64,000 nucleotides of DNA, taken from contig JBOHNL010000005.1 of assembly GCA_050730655.1 (NCBI GenBank), forward strand, positions 620,001-684,000, in the 5' to 3' direction. Both the position numbers and the translations under genes were made by a program. Within the stretch, counting starts at the first letter, position 1. Each line of letters begins with the position of its first letter. The stretch comes from JAFEBO01 sp050730655. GTDB lineage: Bacteria; Planctomycetota; Phycisphaerae; Phycisphaerales; UBA1924. Positions 45,202-53,785 of the stretch are shown here, one piece after another. The notes beneath the pieces were generated by a model. The model was not told the DNA's origin and ran no database searches. It was given only the letters and a program-made list of their open reading frames with translations.

Positions 45202-46509
45202 TTACTCCAGCAGCGCCGCATCCGCCTGCGTATCAGTCTCGCCAAACACAATCCCTCGCCGCTCCTTCCCCAACAAGGTGACGATGATCGCGCCGACGAA
45301 GATCGCCCCGGCGCTCCACGCCATCACATGCGGGTACTGGTATTTCGCGGCAAGCGTGGCCTGAAGCCAGCCGATGCTCGCGGCGATCATGTTGCCGCAT
45401 TGATACGCGAAGCCCGGCAGAAACCCGCGGACGCGATCGGGCGTGAGTTCGTTGATGTGCGCCGGGATGATGCCCCACGCGCCCTGCACCATGAACTGCA
45501 TCAGGAACGCGCCGGCCATGATCGTGCCGAGTTGAGCCGAGAATGCCCAAAGCGGCAAAACAACGAGCGCGCCGCAAAACGCCGCGACCATCATGGCACG
45601 CCGGCCGAATTTATCCGACGCCCAGCCGAAGAGCGCTCCGCCTCCGATCGCGCCGACCATCCCGACCATGACGACCTGCGAATACGTCGGAACATCCATC
45701 TTGCGGAACTGCTTCATAAAGGTCGGGAACATGTCCTGCGTGCCGTGCGACGAGAAGTTCATCATCGCCATCAGCAGCGTGAGATAAAGCCAGATTTTCC
45801 AGTGCGAACCGATGGTGCGGAACAGATGGTTCCAGTTGTGCGCCTTGGTCTTGTGCCAGACTTCCGACTCCTTCACGAAGAATCGGATAAAGACCGCGAG
45901 CAGTGCCGGCGCGCCGCCGAGGAAGAACATGGTGCGCCAGCCGAAGCGATCGAGCATGAAGTACGCCGCGACGGCCGCGAGAAGGAAACCGAATGCGTAA
46001 CCCTCCTGCAGGATGCCGCTGAGCAGGCCGCGCCAGCGCGGGCTGACTTTCTCCATGACGAGCGACGCGCCGACGCCCCATTCGCCGCCCATGCCGATGC
46101 CAAAGAGGGCACGCAGAATCAGGAACGTCGTCAAGTCGGGCGCGAAGCCGGTGGCGACCTCTACGATCGAGAAGAACACGAGGTTCGCCATCATCGGGAC
46201 GCGCCGGCCGTAGCGATCTGCCAATAAGCCGAAGATCAGCGCTCCGACGGGGCGGAACATCAGCGTCAAGAACAGCGAGAACGCGATCTGAGATTCCGGA
46301 ACGTCGAAACTCTCCGCGATCCGCGGCAGCGCGATCACGACCAGAAAGAAATCAAACGCGTCGAGCGTCCAGCCGAGAAAACCTGCCGCGACGGCGAGGG
46401 CGGCCTCTTTCGTCGACGTGACAGGAAGGGGAGACGTGATGGGGGAGGTGGGGGAGGTGGGGGAGTTCGGGGAGGCGGAATGATTCGGGGCGTTTTCCAA
46501 GGGAGGCAA
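45202..46509 (-). CDS. MFS transporter, sialate/metabolite:H+ symporter type
   Basis: 435 aa with about 12 membrane helices. Opening helix motif GFLGWTLDAFDFFLVVIALP (the Asp-Ala-Phe-Asp signature of the SHS and ShiA-like branches), loop 2-3 GLLADRYGRRVPMM, GIGMGGEWGVGASLVMEKVS and loop 8-9 GWASDKFGRRAMM. The N-terminal tail has the short repeat SPTSPTSP, encoded by a 9-bp tandem repeat (about 46441-46466). The branch includes carboxylate, aromatic acid and sialic acid symporters; the substrate here is not determinable. It follows a TetR-type regulator gene by 48 bases on the same strand, probably in one operon. Confidence 0.93.
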   Translation of the reverse strand: MPPLENAPNHSASPNSPTSPTSPITSPLPVTSTKEAALAVAAGFLGWTLDAFDFFLVVIALPRIAESFDVPESQIAFSLFLTLMFRPVGALIFGLLADRYGRRVPMMANLVFFSIVEVATGFAPDLTTFLILRALFGIGMGGEWGVGASLVMEKVSPRWRGLLSGILQEGYAFGFLLAAVAAYFMLDRFGWRTMFFLGGAPALLAVFIRFFVKESEVWHKTKAHNWNHLFRTIGSHWKIWLYLTLLMAMMNFSSHGTQDMFPTFMKQFRKMDVPTYSQVVMVGMVGAIGGGALFGWASDKFGRRAMMVAAFCGALVVLPLWAFSAQLGTIMAGAFLMQFMVQGAWGIIPAHINELTPDRVRGFLPGFAYQCGNMIAASIGWLQATLAAKYQYPHVMAWSAGAIFVGAIIVTLLGKERRGIVFGETDTQADAALLE

Positions 46510-46557
46510 ATTAGCACAGTTTTGGGCTGCGTGCCGATTGCCGGGACCAAAACGTCG

Positions 46558-47358
46558 CTAGTTGGCGGAGCGAAGTTTGGAGACCGGTCGCGCGCCGGTT
46601 TGGCCCAGGAATGTCTGAATGAGCTGCTCGACGGCGGGCCTGACGGCGCGTGCGGCGTCGTTTCGTCCCTGCGTCTGGCGGAGCACCATTGCGCCTTCGA
46701 GCAGTGCCGCGTAGCAGTCGGCGAAGGTATCGGCTCCGGCTTTGTCCGCGCCGCCGGCGATCGCGAGGTTTCGCCAGTTGTCGTGCGCCCTTCTCTTATA
46801 ATCTGCCGCGGCTTGGTGGACGGGGTCGTTCGGATTCGGAAACTCTGCCGCGGCGTTGACAAACATGCAGCCCCGGTAGTCGGGCTCGTTGAACCAGATG
46901 TCCATCACGTCAAACATCGCGAGCAGCTGCATATGCGGATCATCGCCCGCGATTTTTCGGATGGCGCGTCCCCACGCGGCCGATTCCCATTCCTCGCGCC
47001 GCTGAACCGCGGCGACCATCAGATCGTCCTTGCCTTCAAAGTGTTTGTAGAACGTGGTCTTGGTCACGCCGGCTTCGTCGATCACCTGATCGACACCGAC
47101 GGCGACAAAGCCGCGCCGATAAAAGAGCTCGATCGCTGCAGCGACCAGACGCTCGCGTCCGGTCGTCGGCGCCGGGGGGACACCAAGAAGTTCGGTGACC
47201 GACTTGCCGCGGATTCGTGAGGACGCAACTGGAGGAAGTGTGGCGATCATTTTCGGCATGGCCTCGATGCGAGCGAGTGGAACGGCGCGAGCAGGGGTCG
47301 GGATGACAGCGGTGTTGCTCGCCCGTTTGGTACTGCGGAATGTTTTGGGCTTCGCCAT
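46558..47358 (-). CDS. TetR-family transcriptional regulator
   Basis: 266 aa. HTH at about residues 67-115: GRERLVAAAIELFYRRGFVA, VDQVIDEAGVTKTTFYKHF, EGKDDLMVAAV, a classical TetR DNA-binding domain. The C-terminal ligand domain includes WFNEPDYRGCMFVNAAAEFP, a motif shared by many TetR proteins that control small-molecule detoxification or transport. The first 65 residues are Ala/Pro/Arg-rich and not conserved; a later Met (residue 34 or 37) may be the real start. The inverted repeat at 47385-47421, just upstream, is a likely operator for this gene, the MFS gene and the divergent AhpD-like gene. Confidence 0.9.
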   Translation of the reverse strand: MAKPKTFRSTKRASNTAVIPTPARAVPLARIEAMPKMIATLPPVASSRIRGKSVTELLGVPPAPTTGRERLVAAAIELFYRRGFVAVGVDQVIDEAGVTKTTFYKHFEGKDDLMVAAVQRREEWESAAWGRAIRKIAGDDPHMQLLAMFDVMDIWFNEPDYRGCMFVNAAAEFPNPNDPVHQAAADYKRRAHDNWRNLAIAGGADKAGADTFADCYAALLEGAMVLRQTQGRNDAARAVRPAVEQLIQTFLGQTGARPVSKLRSAN

Positions 47359-47384
47359 TCGAAATCTCGTGGGGTTGACTCGTA

Positions 47385-47421
47385 GTACACCCCTCTGGGC
47401 GCGGCGCCGTGCGGGGTGTAC
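47385..47421. promoter_or_regulatory. Inverted repeat, candidate TetR operator or divergent control site
   Basis: Exact 9-bp arms GTACACCCC (47385-47393) and GGGGTGTAC (47413-47421), 28 bp apart arm to arm, in the 160-base gap between divergent tetR-like and ahpD-like genes. TTGACT at 47375-47380 could be a -35 for the plus-strand gene, which would place the repeat on the promoter. TetR operators usually have closer arms, so two dimers or a hairpin are alternatives. Confidence 0.5.
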
Positions 47422-47518
47422 CGCGAGTCCTCTGGTCGTCCGTCACACGACGGATACATTCGACATCGGAAGCTGACACAACGCTCGAAACCGCCGGTGG
47501 TGAATCGGGTGAGGGACT

Positions 47519-47851
47519 GTGCAGAGCTTTTCAAAACAGGAGTTCCAATTGTACGACTCGAAGAATTTGAGCAAGTTTTCGCGCCTGGGCGAGCTGGCCC
47601 CCGAGGCATTCAAGGCGTTTGTAGCGTTTGACGAAGCCGCGTACAAGGCCGGAGCGATCCCGCACAAGTACAAGGAACTGATCGCCGTTGCCGTCGCACT
47701 GACGACGCAGTGTCCGTACTGCATCGACATCCATTCAAAGAAGGCAAAGGCAGCAGGTGCGACGGAACAGGAATTGGCCGAGGCGACGCTGGTTGCCGCG
47801 GCACTCCGCGCGGGTGGTGCGATGACGCACGGCACGCACACACTGGGATAG
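47519..47851 (+). CDS. AhpD-like carboxymuconolactone decarboxylase family protein
   Basis: 110 aa from GTG 47519. An alternative TTG at 47549 has a better ribosome site (ACAGGAG, 6 bases before) and would give 100 aa starting at YDSKNLSKFS. The family core is clear: IPHKYKELIAVAVALTTQ, the redox pair and proton relay CPYCIDIHSKKAKAAGA, and ATLVAAALRAGGAM. AhpD-like proteins use the CxxC...H site in peroxide defence or as small-molecule-linked oxidoreductases. Divergent from the TetR-type gene and probably under its control. Confidence 0.9.
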   Translation: MQSFSKQEFQLYDSKNLSKFSRLGELAPEAFKAFVAFDEAAYKAGAIPHKYKELIAVAVALTTQCPYCIDIHSKKAKAAGATEQELAEATLVAAALRAGGAMTHGTHTLG

Positions 47852-47963
47852 CGCACCAAGTTTGAACGAGAGAGCAATGGCTTTGGCTCTGCGCATTCCG
47901 CCGCAGAGATGGTTGTTATTTGTTCAGAGATTGGTCAACGGAAAGGGAAGGGAAAAAGGTTCA

Positions 47964-48668
47964 ATGAAAGCAGCACACATGCAGAGTTCATTCGCCGGGG
48001 CCGCAATCGCGCTTGGAGCGCTCGCCGGGTTTGCCGCGGCAGATTTCAAGGAAGGATTCGAGGGCACGATGCCCGGCTGGGACACCAAGAACGTGAGCAG
48101 CCCGGCCACAGAACGCACGTGGGAAGTAACCGACGGAGTCGAGCGTGAAACGTTCGGAGCTCACAAAGGCACCAAGTATGCCTTTGCCGCGGACGACCAC
48201 ACCGGTCAGCATGGCACGATCAGCAGTTGGCTCTTCTCGCCGGTGACAGTTGTAAACAACGCGGACAAGATCAGCTTCTGGACGCGCACGATTGCGGGCA
48301 GCCCCTTCCCCGATCGCATGCAGGTGTTGTTCAGTGCCAACGGCGCGAGTACCAACACCGGGCCGGATGAATTCAGCGTCGGCGATTTCACCACAGTCGT
48401 CGCCGACATCAACTTCGATTTTCAGGTCGGGGGATTCCCCGACCAGGATTGGCAGCAGATCACCGCGCTCGTTCTTGGATTGAACGGCCCGGTGACGGGA
48501 CGTTTCGCATTCCGCTACTTCGTGCCCGGCGGCGGCAGCGCCGCAGAGCGATCCAACTACATCGGGCTCGATGATGTCGCATTTTTCAATGCGGCAGTCC
48601 CGACCCCCGGCGTGCTCGGCCTCTTTGGGGCCGGAGCAGCTGTTGGCGCCCGCCGCCGGCGTCGATGA
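47964..48668 (+). CDS. Exported choice-of-anchor-type protein with PEP-CTERM-like tail
   Basis: 234 aa from ATG 47964, preceded by AAAAAGG. Signal peptide (AAHMQSSFAGAAIALGALAG), then a jelly-roll domain: FKEGFEGTMPGWDTKNVSS, TISSWLFSPVTVVNNADKIS, RFAFRYFVPGGGSAAERSNY, IGLDDVAFF. This is the pattern of choice-of-anchor J or cleaved-adhesin-like domains. The tail VPTPGVLGLFGAGAAVGA plus five Arg is a PEP-CTERM-like sorting signal. Function unknown; likely surface or matrix. Confidence 0.85.
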   Translation: MKAAHMQSSFAGAAIALGALAGFAAADFKEGFEGTMPGWDTKNVSSPATERTWEVTDGVERETFGAHKGTKYAFAADDHTGQHGTISSWLFSPVTVVNNADKISFWTRTIAGSPFPDRMQVLFSANGASTNTGPDEFSVGDFTTVVADINFDFQVGGFPDQDWQQITALVLGLNGPVTGRFAFRYFVPGGGSAAERSNYIGLDDVAFFNAAVPTPGVLGLFGAGAAVGARRRRR

Positions 48669-48850
48669 TGCCGAAGCCGATTGGTGAGTCTCGCCGCGGG
48701 ATTCGGAATTTCCGAAGCCCGCGGCATTTGATCGGGAAAAACAAGCCAAATTCGGTGAACGCAGAATTGGAGAAAACCGCCGAATTCGACTGGGGACGGC
48801 CGGCCGGTTTGCGCTTCACTTTCCAGCCGATCGACTGGCTGGAGAACCCG

Positions 48851-49687
48851 ATGCGTACGACCACAGCAATCGCACTTGTCGCCGCCGGGTCCATCCTTCC
48901 CGCAGCGATCGCAGACGACTGGGATCCGACGCCGCCGCGGGATGTTTATTTCGTGCTCGATGCGAGCGGATCAATTTCCCCGGCGACCTGGACCAGCGAA
49001 ATCAATCTTGCGAAAGAGATCGTGCTCAACGACATTCCGCGCCTGGGCACGCATCGAGTGGGTGTGCTCTTCTTCGCGAGCGGCGTCACAAATGTGGTTC
49101 CGCTGACTTTCGTCACGGAGGCGAATGCCGCCGCCATCGCAAACACGATCGGGACCACTGCACGCCCCGCGGCAGCATCAAGCTACATGAAGGATGCGAT
49201 GAAGGCTGTCTACGACCAGTTCAAGGTGGTCTCGCCGTGGACGATTCAGAAGTGCTGCGTTTTCATCACCGATGGGGTGCCGAATCCGATCAACACTCAA
49301 AGTCCGTGCACGATCAAGACGCTGTTCGATTCCCAAAGCATCGACTGCGTCGTTGTGGGTCTGGGTTCCGGTTTCAGCAGCCAGTACGTGAAGTGCTTGG
49401 TGAACAATCAGATAGCAGCGATCGCGTCATTTGCCACCCTCGACGACGCAGCAGAGTCCTTCGTCACGAGTCAGTTCATCTCGTGCCCGCCCGATTTGTC
49501 GAACGATCGCTTCGTTGACGACGCCGATTTCTCACAGTTTCTGGCGTCGTACAACGAGCTTGTCGTTCCGCCCGCGAATCCGCTTGCCGACTTCAATCGC
49601 GACGGCGTCGTGGACGACGCCGACTTTTTGATCTTCGTGAAGTACTACGACGGATTGGTGTGTCCCGGATACCTGATCACAAACTGA
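48851..49687 (+). CDS. Exported von Willebrand factor A protein with dockerin-like repeat pair
   Basis: 278 aa, ATG 48851, signal peptide (TTTAIALVAAGSILPAAIA). VWA domain with a complete start of the MIDAS metal site, YFVLDASGSISPATW (DxSxS), followed by VGVLFFASGVTNVVPLTF and CCVFITDGVPNP (the distal Asp-Gly of the site). Two dockerin-like units end the protein: CPPDLSNDRFVDDADFSQFL, in which the Asn-Gly of the Ca loop is lost, and LADFNRDGVVDDADFLIFV. Probably a secreted adhesion or scaffold protein. Confidence 0.87.
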   Translation: MRTTTAIALVAAGSILPAAIADDWDPTPPRDVYFVLDASGSISPATWTSEINLAKEIVLNDIPRLGTHRVGVLFFASGVTNVVPLTFVTEANAAAIANTIGTTARPAAASSYMKDAMKAVYDQFKVVSPWTIQKCCVFITDGVPNPINTQSPCTIKTLFDSQSIDCVVVGLGSGFSSQYVKCLVNNQIAAIASFATLDDAAESFVTSQFISCPPDLSNDRFVDDADFSQFLASYNELVVPPANPLADFNRDGVVDDADFLIFVKYYDGLVCPGYLITN

Positions 49688-49702
49688 ATCCCCGCTGGAA
49701 TC

Positions 49703-49721
49703 GAGAGAGAGAGAGAGAGAG
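49703..49721. repeat. GA dinucleotide simple repeat
   Basis: Nineteen bases of alternating G and A just after the VWA gene, in a 269-base gap before the GH13 gene. The rest of the gap shows no supported gene; a frame running through it into the GH13 gene is Arg/Ala-rich and not protein-like. Confidence 0.9.
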
Positions 49722-49956
49722 CAATCGCGCGAAAGCGCGGGCACGCGCCACGGCCCATGTAGCGCGTTACATGACAGCGCGTAACTTGACTGCGCTGTTG
49801 AGTTTAGTCTCCGCACCCCACAAATCTGTGGATTCGAAAGCGGTGCGTGTATGCGACGCACTTGCACTGGCATGTAGACTGGCGGCTGCTCGTCTGTTCT
49901 TCCGCTCGAGCAGCGCCACTGGCTTGCCGCAGATGCGGCACCAGGGAGAAATTTTC

Positions 49957-52299
49957 ATGCAACGACTGATTCGTCGCACCCTTTGTGTTGCCGGCATGCT
50001 TCTGCTTGCCGGTGTCGCATCCGCCCAATCGCTCCGACCCGGAATGGGCGCCCTGATCTATTCCGGAGGCACCACCTTCCGCGTCTGGGCTCCCAACGCC
50101 ACGGCAGTTTCGGTCGGCGGCACGTTCAACTCCTTTTCGACCAGCGCGAACCCGCTCGTGAGCGAGGGCAACGGAAACTGGTCCGCTGATGTCTCAGGTG
50201 CTGGGGGAGGGCACGAGTACAAGTTCTACGTCACCAACGGCGCCAACTCGTACTGGCGCAAAGACCCGAGAGGCAGAGAAGTCACCAACAGCGCCGGTAA
50301 TTCCATCATCCGAAATAGCTCGTACGCGTGGTCCGACTACGGCGCCACCACGACGATCTTCACCGACGGCTTTGAATCAGGCACGCTTGGCGCCTCGTGG
50401 GCCACGTCCGGATCCGGCCCCTATCGCATCGCGGTTTCCACAACCTACAAGGCCACCGGAACCCGCGGCGTCGCATTCGATAGTTCCGTCAGCGGCACAT
50501 ACGAAACCGGCCAACTCACGCTCACCCTCAACTGCACCAACTACGACGAGCTGATGCTCACCTATAAGATCCGCAACGTCGGCGATGAAACCCAATCGCA
50601 GGACGGTCTCTACATCTCCAATAACGGCTCGACCTGGACCAAGGCGATGGGCTTCCCCGCCATCAGCGGTTCGTATTCCACTTATACGGTGAACCTCTCG
50701 CAGAGCGCGATCGCCGCGGGATACACGCCCGGCTCTGCGTTCAAAGTCCGTTGGCAGCAGTACGACGATTCACCCCTCTCGAGCGACGGCATCGCCATCG
50801 ACGATGTTTCCGTCACCGGCAAGCCCAAGACCAACTTCACGCCTCCGAACTGGAACGAGATGGTCATCTACCAGATGCACGTCGGTACGTTCAACGACAG
50901 CGCTGGCGGCAACCCCGGAACGTTCACCACCGCGATCTCGCGCCTGACGCAGCTTCAAAATCTCGGGATCAACGCCGTGCAGGTTCTTCCCGTGAACGAA
51001 TTCGCTGGCGACTTCTCGTGGGGTTATAACCCGTCCGACCCCGACACCATCGAGGCGATCTACGGCGGCATGGCCGGTTACAAGGCCTTCGTCGATGCCT
51101 GTCACACTCGCGGCATCGCCGTGATTCAGGACGTCGTTCACAACCACTATGGCCCGAGCGATCTCGGCATGTGGCAGTTCGACGGCTGGAACACCGGCGG
51201 CAAAGGCGGCATCTATTTCTATCAGGACTATCGCTCCAGCACACCGTGGGGTGACACGCGTCCAGATTACGGCCGCAACGAAGTGCGCTCCTACATCCGA
51301 GACAGCGTCCTGTCCTGGCTGCAGGAATACCGCGTGGACGGCCTGCGCTGGGATTCAACCTGCAATATCCGAAACACCAGCAACGGCACGGGGACGGACA
51401 TCCCTGATGGCTGGAGCGTGATGCAGTACTGCAACAACGAGATCGATGTCCAGAACGCCGGCAAGATCTCGATCGCCGAAGATTTGCAGAACAATGAATG
51501 GCTGACGAAGACGACCGGCGCGGGCGGCGCAGGTTTCGACAGCCAGTGGGATGCACAGTTTGTTCACCCGATCCGCGACGCGGTCATTAATTCAAGCGAC
51601 GCCGGCCGCAGCATGACCGCCGTCCGCGATGCCCTCACACACAACTACAACGGCAGCCAGACCCAGCGCGTGATCTATACCGAAAGCCATGACGAAGTGG
51701 CAAACGGTCACTCTCGCGTCCCCGAGGAAATCTGGCCGGGCAACGCCGGCTCCTGGGCGAGCAAGAAGCGGTCCACGCTTGGCGCCGCGATGGCCTTCAC
51801 CGCCCCCGGCATCCCGATGATGTTCGAAGGCCAGGAGGTCCTCGAAGACGGCTTCTTCGCTGATACCGATCCGGTCGATTGGACCAAGCTCACGACCTAC
51901 GCCGGCATTCAGACGATGTATCGCGACATGATTCGGCTGCGCCGCAACTGGTTCGATACCACTCGGGGCCTCCGCGGCAACAACATCAACGTCCACCACG
52001 TCAACGACACCAATAAGCTAATCGGCTATCACCGCTGGCAGAACGGTGGCGCAAAGGACGACGTAATCGTCATCGCCAACTACGCCAACACCAGCTACGC
52101 CAGTTACAACATCGGCTTCCCGCGCGCGGGCACCTGGAAGGTGCGATTCAACAGCGACTGGAACGGCTATAGCGCCGACTTCGCCAACACGAACAGCTAC
52201 GACACAACTGCCAACGCCGGTGCCAAGGACGGAATGTCGTACAACGGCAACATCGGAATCGGACCGTACACAGTGATCATTTTGTCGCAGGACAACTGA
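49957..52299 (+). CDS. Secreted GH13 branching-enzyme-like protein with CBM48 and inserted jelly-roll domain
   Basis: 780 aa from ATG 49957, with AGGGAGA upstream. Signal peptide (LIRRTLCVAGMLLLAGVASA); CBM48 at about 30-125 (TTFRVWAPNATAVSVGGTFN); an inserted domain at about 130-300 (IFTDGFESGTLGASWATSG, SDGIAIDDVSVTG) like a choice-of-anchor sandwich; then the GH13 barrel (WNEMVIYQMHVGTF, VIQDVVHNHYGP). Catalytic residues are all present: nucleophile Asp466 in DGLRWDS, acid/base Glu508 in ISIAEDL, transition-state Asp579 in TESHDE. C-terminal beta domain ends the protein. Motifs resemble glycogen branching enzymes and CBM48 alpha-amylases, but export argues for breakdown or remodelling of external alpha-glucan. 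Confidence 0.92.
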   Translation: MQRLIRRTLCVAGMLLLAGVASAQSLRPGMGALIYSGGTTFRVWAPNATAVSVGGTFNSFSTSANPLVSEGNGNWSADVSGAGGGHEYKFYVTNGANSYWRKDPRGREVTNSAGNSIIRNSSYAWSDYGATTTIFTDGFESGTLGASWATSGSGPYRIAVSTTYKATGTRGVAFDSSVSGTYETGQLTLTLNCTNYDELMLTYKIRNVGDETQSQDGLYISNNGSTWTKAMGFPAISGSYSTYTVNLSQSAIAAGYTPGSAFKVRWQQYDDSPLSSDGIAIDDVSVTGKPKTNFTPPNWNEMVIYQMHVGTFNDSAGGNPGTFTTAISRLTQLQNLGINAVQVLPVNEFAGDFSWGYNPSDPDTIEAIYGGMAGYKAFVDACHTRGIAVIQDVVHNHYGPSDLGMWQFDGWNTGGKGGIYFYQDYRSSTPWGDTRPDYGRNEVRSYIRDSVLSWLQEYRVDGLRWDSTCNIRNTSNGTGTDIPDGWSVMQYCNNEIDVQNAGKISIAEDLQNNEWLTKTTGAGGAGFDSQWDAQFVHPIRDAVINSSDAGRSMTAVRDALTHNYNGSQTQRVIYTESHDEVANGHSRVPEEIWPGNAGSWASKKRSTLGAAMAFTAPGIPMMFEGQEVLEDGFFADTDPVDWTKLTTYAGIQTMYRDMIRLRRNWFDTTRGLRGNNINVHHVNDTNKLIGYHRWQNGGAKDDVIVIANYANTSYASYNIGFPRAGTWKVRFNSDWNGYSADFANTNSYDTTANAGAKDGMSYNGNIGIGPYTVIILSQDN

Positions 52300-52328
52300 T
52301 GCTCACGTGTTTTCACTAGCCACCTGCG

Positions 52329-52355
52329 CCCGGTCGCGCCGAAAGGCGCGCCGGG
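52329..52355 (+). terminator. Terminator-like GC-rich hairpin between convergent genes
   Basis: Eleven pairs with one bulged T: CCCGG-T-CGCGCC, GAAA tetraloop, GGCGCGCCGGG (52329-52355), 30 bases after the GH13 stop and just past the end of the convergent tag gene. The following T tract is weak (TCATTTC). It could serve both directions. Confidence 0.6.
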
Positions 52356-52369
52356 TCATTTCGGGAAAC

Positions 52370-52948
52370 TCAGCCGCGCTTTGTGCGAGAAGCGCAGAAA
52401 CATCCGGCCATGTGGTCGTCCACCATGCCGACGGCCTGCATGTACGCGTAGATGATCGTGGAGCCGACAAAGCTCATGCCGCGTTTCTTGAGGTCTTTCG
52501 CGAGTGCATCGGACTCCGGGGAGGTCGCGATGAAGTCCTTTTTCGACTGGGGCCGGTTGATTTTCGGCTTGCCACCGACAAAGCCCCAGGCGTACGCGTC
52601 GAATGAATCAAACTCCTTCTGAATCGCAAGAAACGCGCGGGCGTTTGTGCGGGTTGAAAACACCTTCAGCCGGTTCTTGATGATGTCCGCTTTTTTCAGA
52701 ATCTTTTCGAGTTGCGTGTCGGTCAACTTGGCGACCTTGTCGGGGTCAAAGTTCTTGAACGCTTGGCGGTAGCCGTCGCGGCGCTTGAGGATGGTGTACC
52801 AGCTCAGACCGGCCTGCGCGCCCTCCAGGATCAGCATCTCAAAGAGCAGGCGGTCATCGTGGACCGCGCGACCCCATTCGTTGTCGTGATATGCCGCGTA
52901 GTCGGGCTTGTCGGCCGGGACCCACTCGCACCGTTGCTTCTCGCTCAC
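52370..52948 (-). CDS. tag: DNA-3-methyladenine glycosylase I
   Basis: 192 aa. Removes 3-methyladenine from alkylated DNA. The Tag signature runs through the protein: RCEWVPADKPDYAAYHDNEW, the substrate pocket region LLFEMLILEGAQAGLSWYTI, then FDAYAWGFVGGKP, and the zinc-binding end with VGMVDDHMAGCFC (His and Cys ligands together with the N-terminal Cys7 and a His). Length matches E. coli Tag (187 aa). Stands alone, 9 bases before the glycosyltransferase gene on the same strand. Confidence 0.97.
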   Translation of the reverse strand: MSEKQRCEWVPADKPDYAAYHDNEWGRAVHDDRLLFEMLILEGAQAGLSWYTILKRRDGYRQAFKNFDPDKVAKLTDTQLEKILKKADIIKNRLKVFSTRTNARAFLAIQKEFDSFDAYAWGFVGGKPKINRPQSKKDFIATSPESDALAKDLKKRGMSFVGSTIIYAYMQAVGMVDDHMAGCFCASRTKRG

Positions 52949-52957
52949 TCGGGCTCC

Positions 52958-53635
52958 TCAGGATGCTCGTTGTTCGAAGTACATCACGCTTGCATCCGGC
53001 GCGGTCTGCTCGGCGTTCCACTGCAGCAGGATCGGCGGCACGTCGGCATACTCGTGCCAGATTTTGATGGGCCCCCAGAAGCTCTTCTGCCAGCGCGGAC
53101 GGTAGTTCCAGTTATGCGGCAGGACGAACGGCGAAGTCTCGGTCTCTTCAATGGCGCGCGCGAAGCCGGCCTGATCATTGAGGGGCGCGCGAAAAACCTG
53201 ATTACCGGTTCGATATTCGATCGAAGAATCGAGCGTGCGTACAAGTGTGTTCCAGGCTTCGAAGACGGGCCGCGCCGCCTTGGTGAAGAACAACACACCG
53301 GTGTTGTATTCGACGGTCTCCCCGCTCATCCCTTTATAACGACGGGCGAGCGGGCATTCGCAGATCACGCAGGCGATGGAATGGCGCACGGCCTTTTCAA
53401 AACCGCAATCAAGCCGGTCGAGGACAACGGTGTCGGTATCGAGATAGAGCGTTTCCTCAAACGGCGAATAGTCCATCATCGCTGCCTTGTCGAGAAAAGT
53501 GCTGGTCTCGGGAAGCGTCTGGATGTGGACCGGAAGCTCGGGATGGAACTTCTTCAGGGAGGCAAGCGACCGATCGATGACCTTGTCGGCCTTTGTGCCC
53601 CATTTGAGATACAGGACGCCGCGTTTGCTCGACAT
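52958..53635 (-). CDS. Nucleotide-diphospho-sugar transferase-like protein (GT-A fold)
   Basis: 225 aa starting MSSKRGVLYLKWGTKADKV; six further codons upstream are possible. The N-terminal strand-loop and the metal-binding DxD in EETLYLDTDTVVLDRLD are typical of GT-A glycosyltransferases of the glycogenin/GT8-like type. Further on EYNTGVLFFTKAARPVFEAW and LNDQAGFARAI match the second half of such domains. Probably transfers a sugar from a nucleotide donor; acceptor unknown. Co-directional with tag, which may share its transcript. Confidence 0.82.
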   Translation of the reverse strand: MSSKRGVLYLKWGTKADKVIDRSLASLKKFHPELPVHIQTLPETSTFLDKAAMMDYSPFEETLYLDTDTVVLDRLDCGFEKAVRHSIACVICECPLARRYKGMSGETVEYNTGVLFFTKAARPVFEAWNTLVRTLDSSIEYRTGNQVFRAPLNDQAGFARAIEETETSPFVLPHNWNYRPRWQKSFWGPIKIWHEYADVPPILLQWNAEQTAPDASVMYFEQRAS

Positions 53636-53785
53636 GTCGGCTGCGCTCCCCACGAAAGCCTCTTCTTTCGCAACCTCTAGTCTAAAACAAGTGGGTCATT
53701 CGTGAGTCAAAATTCACAACTGTTCTTGCGGATCGTGGTAGATTACCAGTCCAGACGCCGTTTCAGCAGCGGGAAGGAACCTCCA

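Noticed and set aside
46439..46466. CRISPR-like or VNTR array
   Set aside because: A 9-bp in-frame repeat encoding Ser-Pro-Thr in the MFS N-terminus; too short and no spacers.
49660..49956. N-terminal extension of the GH13 protein
   Set aside because: It would put about 100 Arg/Ala-rich residues in front of a perfect signal peptide; ATG 49957 has its own purine-rich ribosome site.
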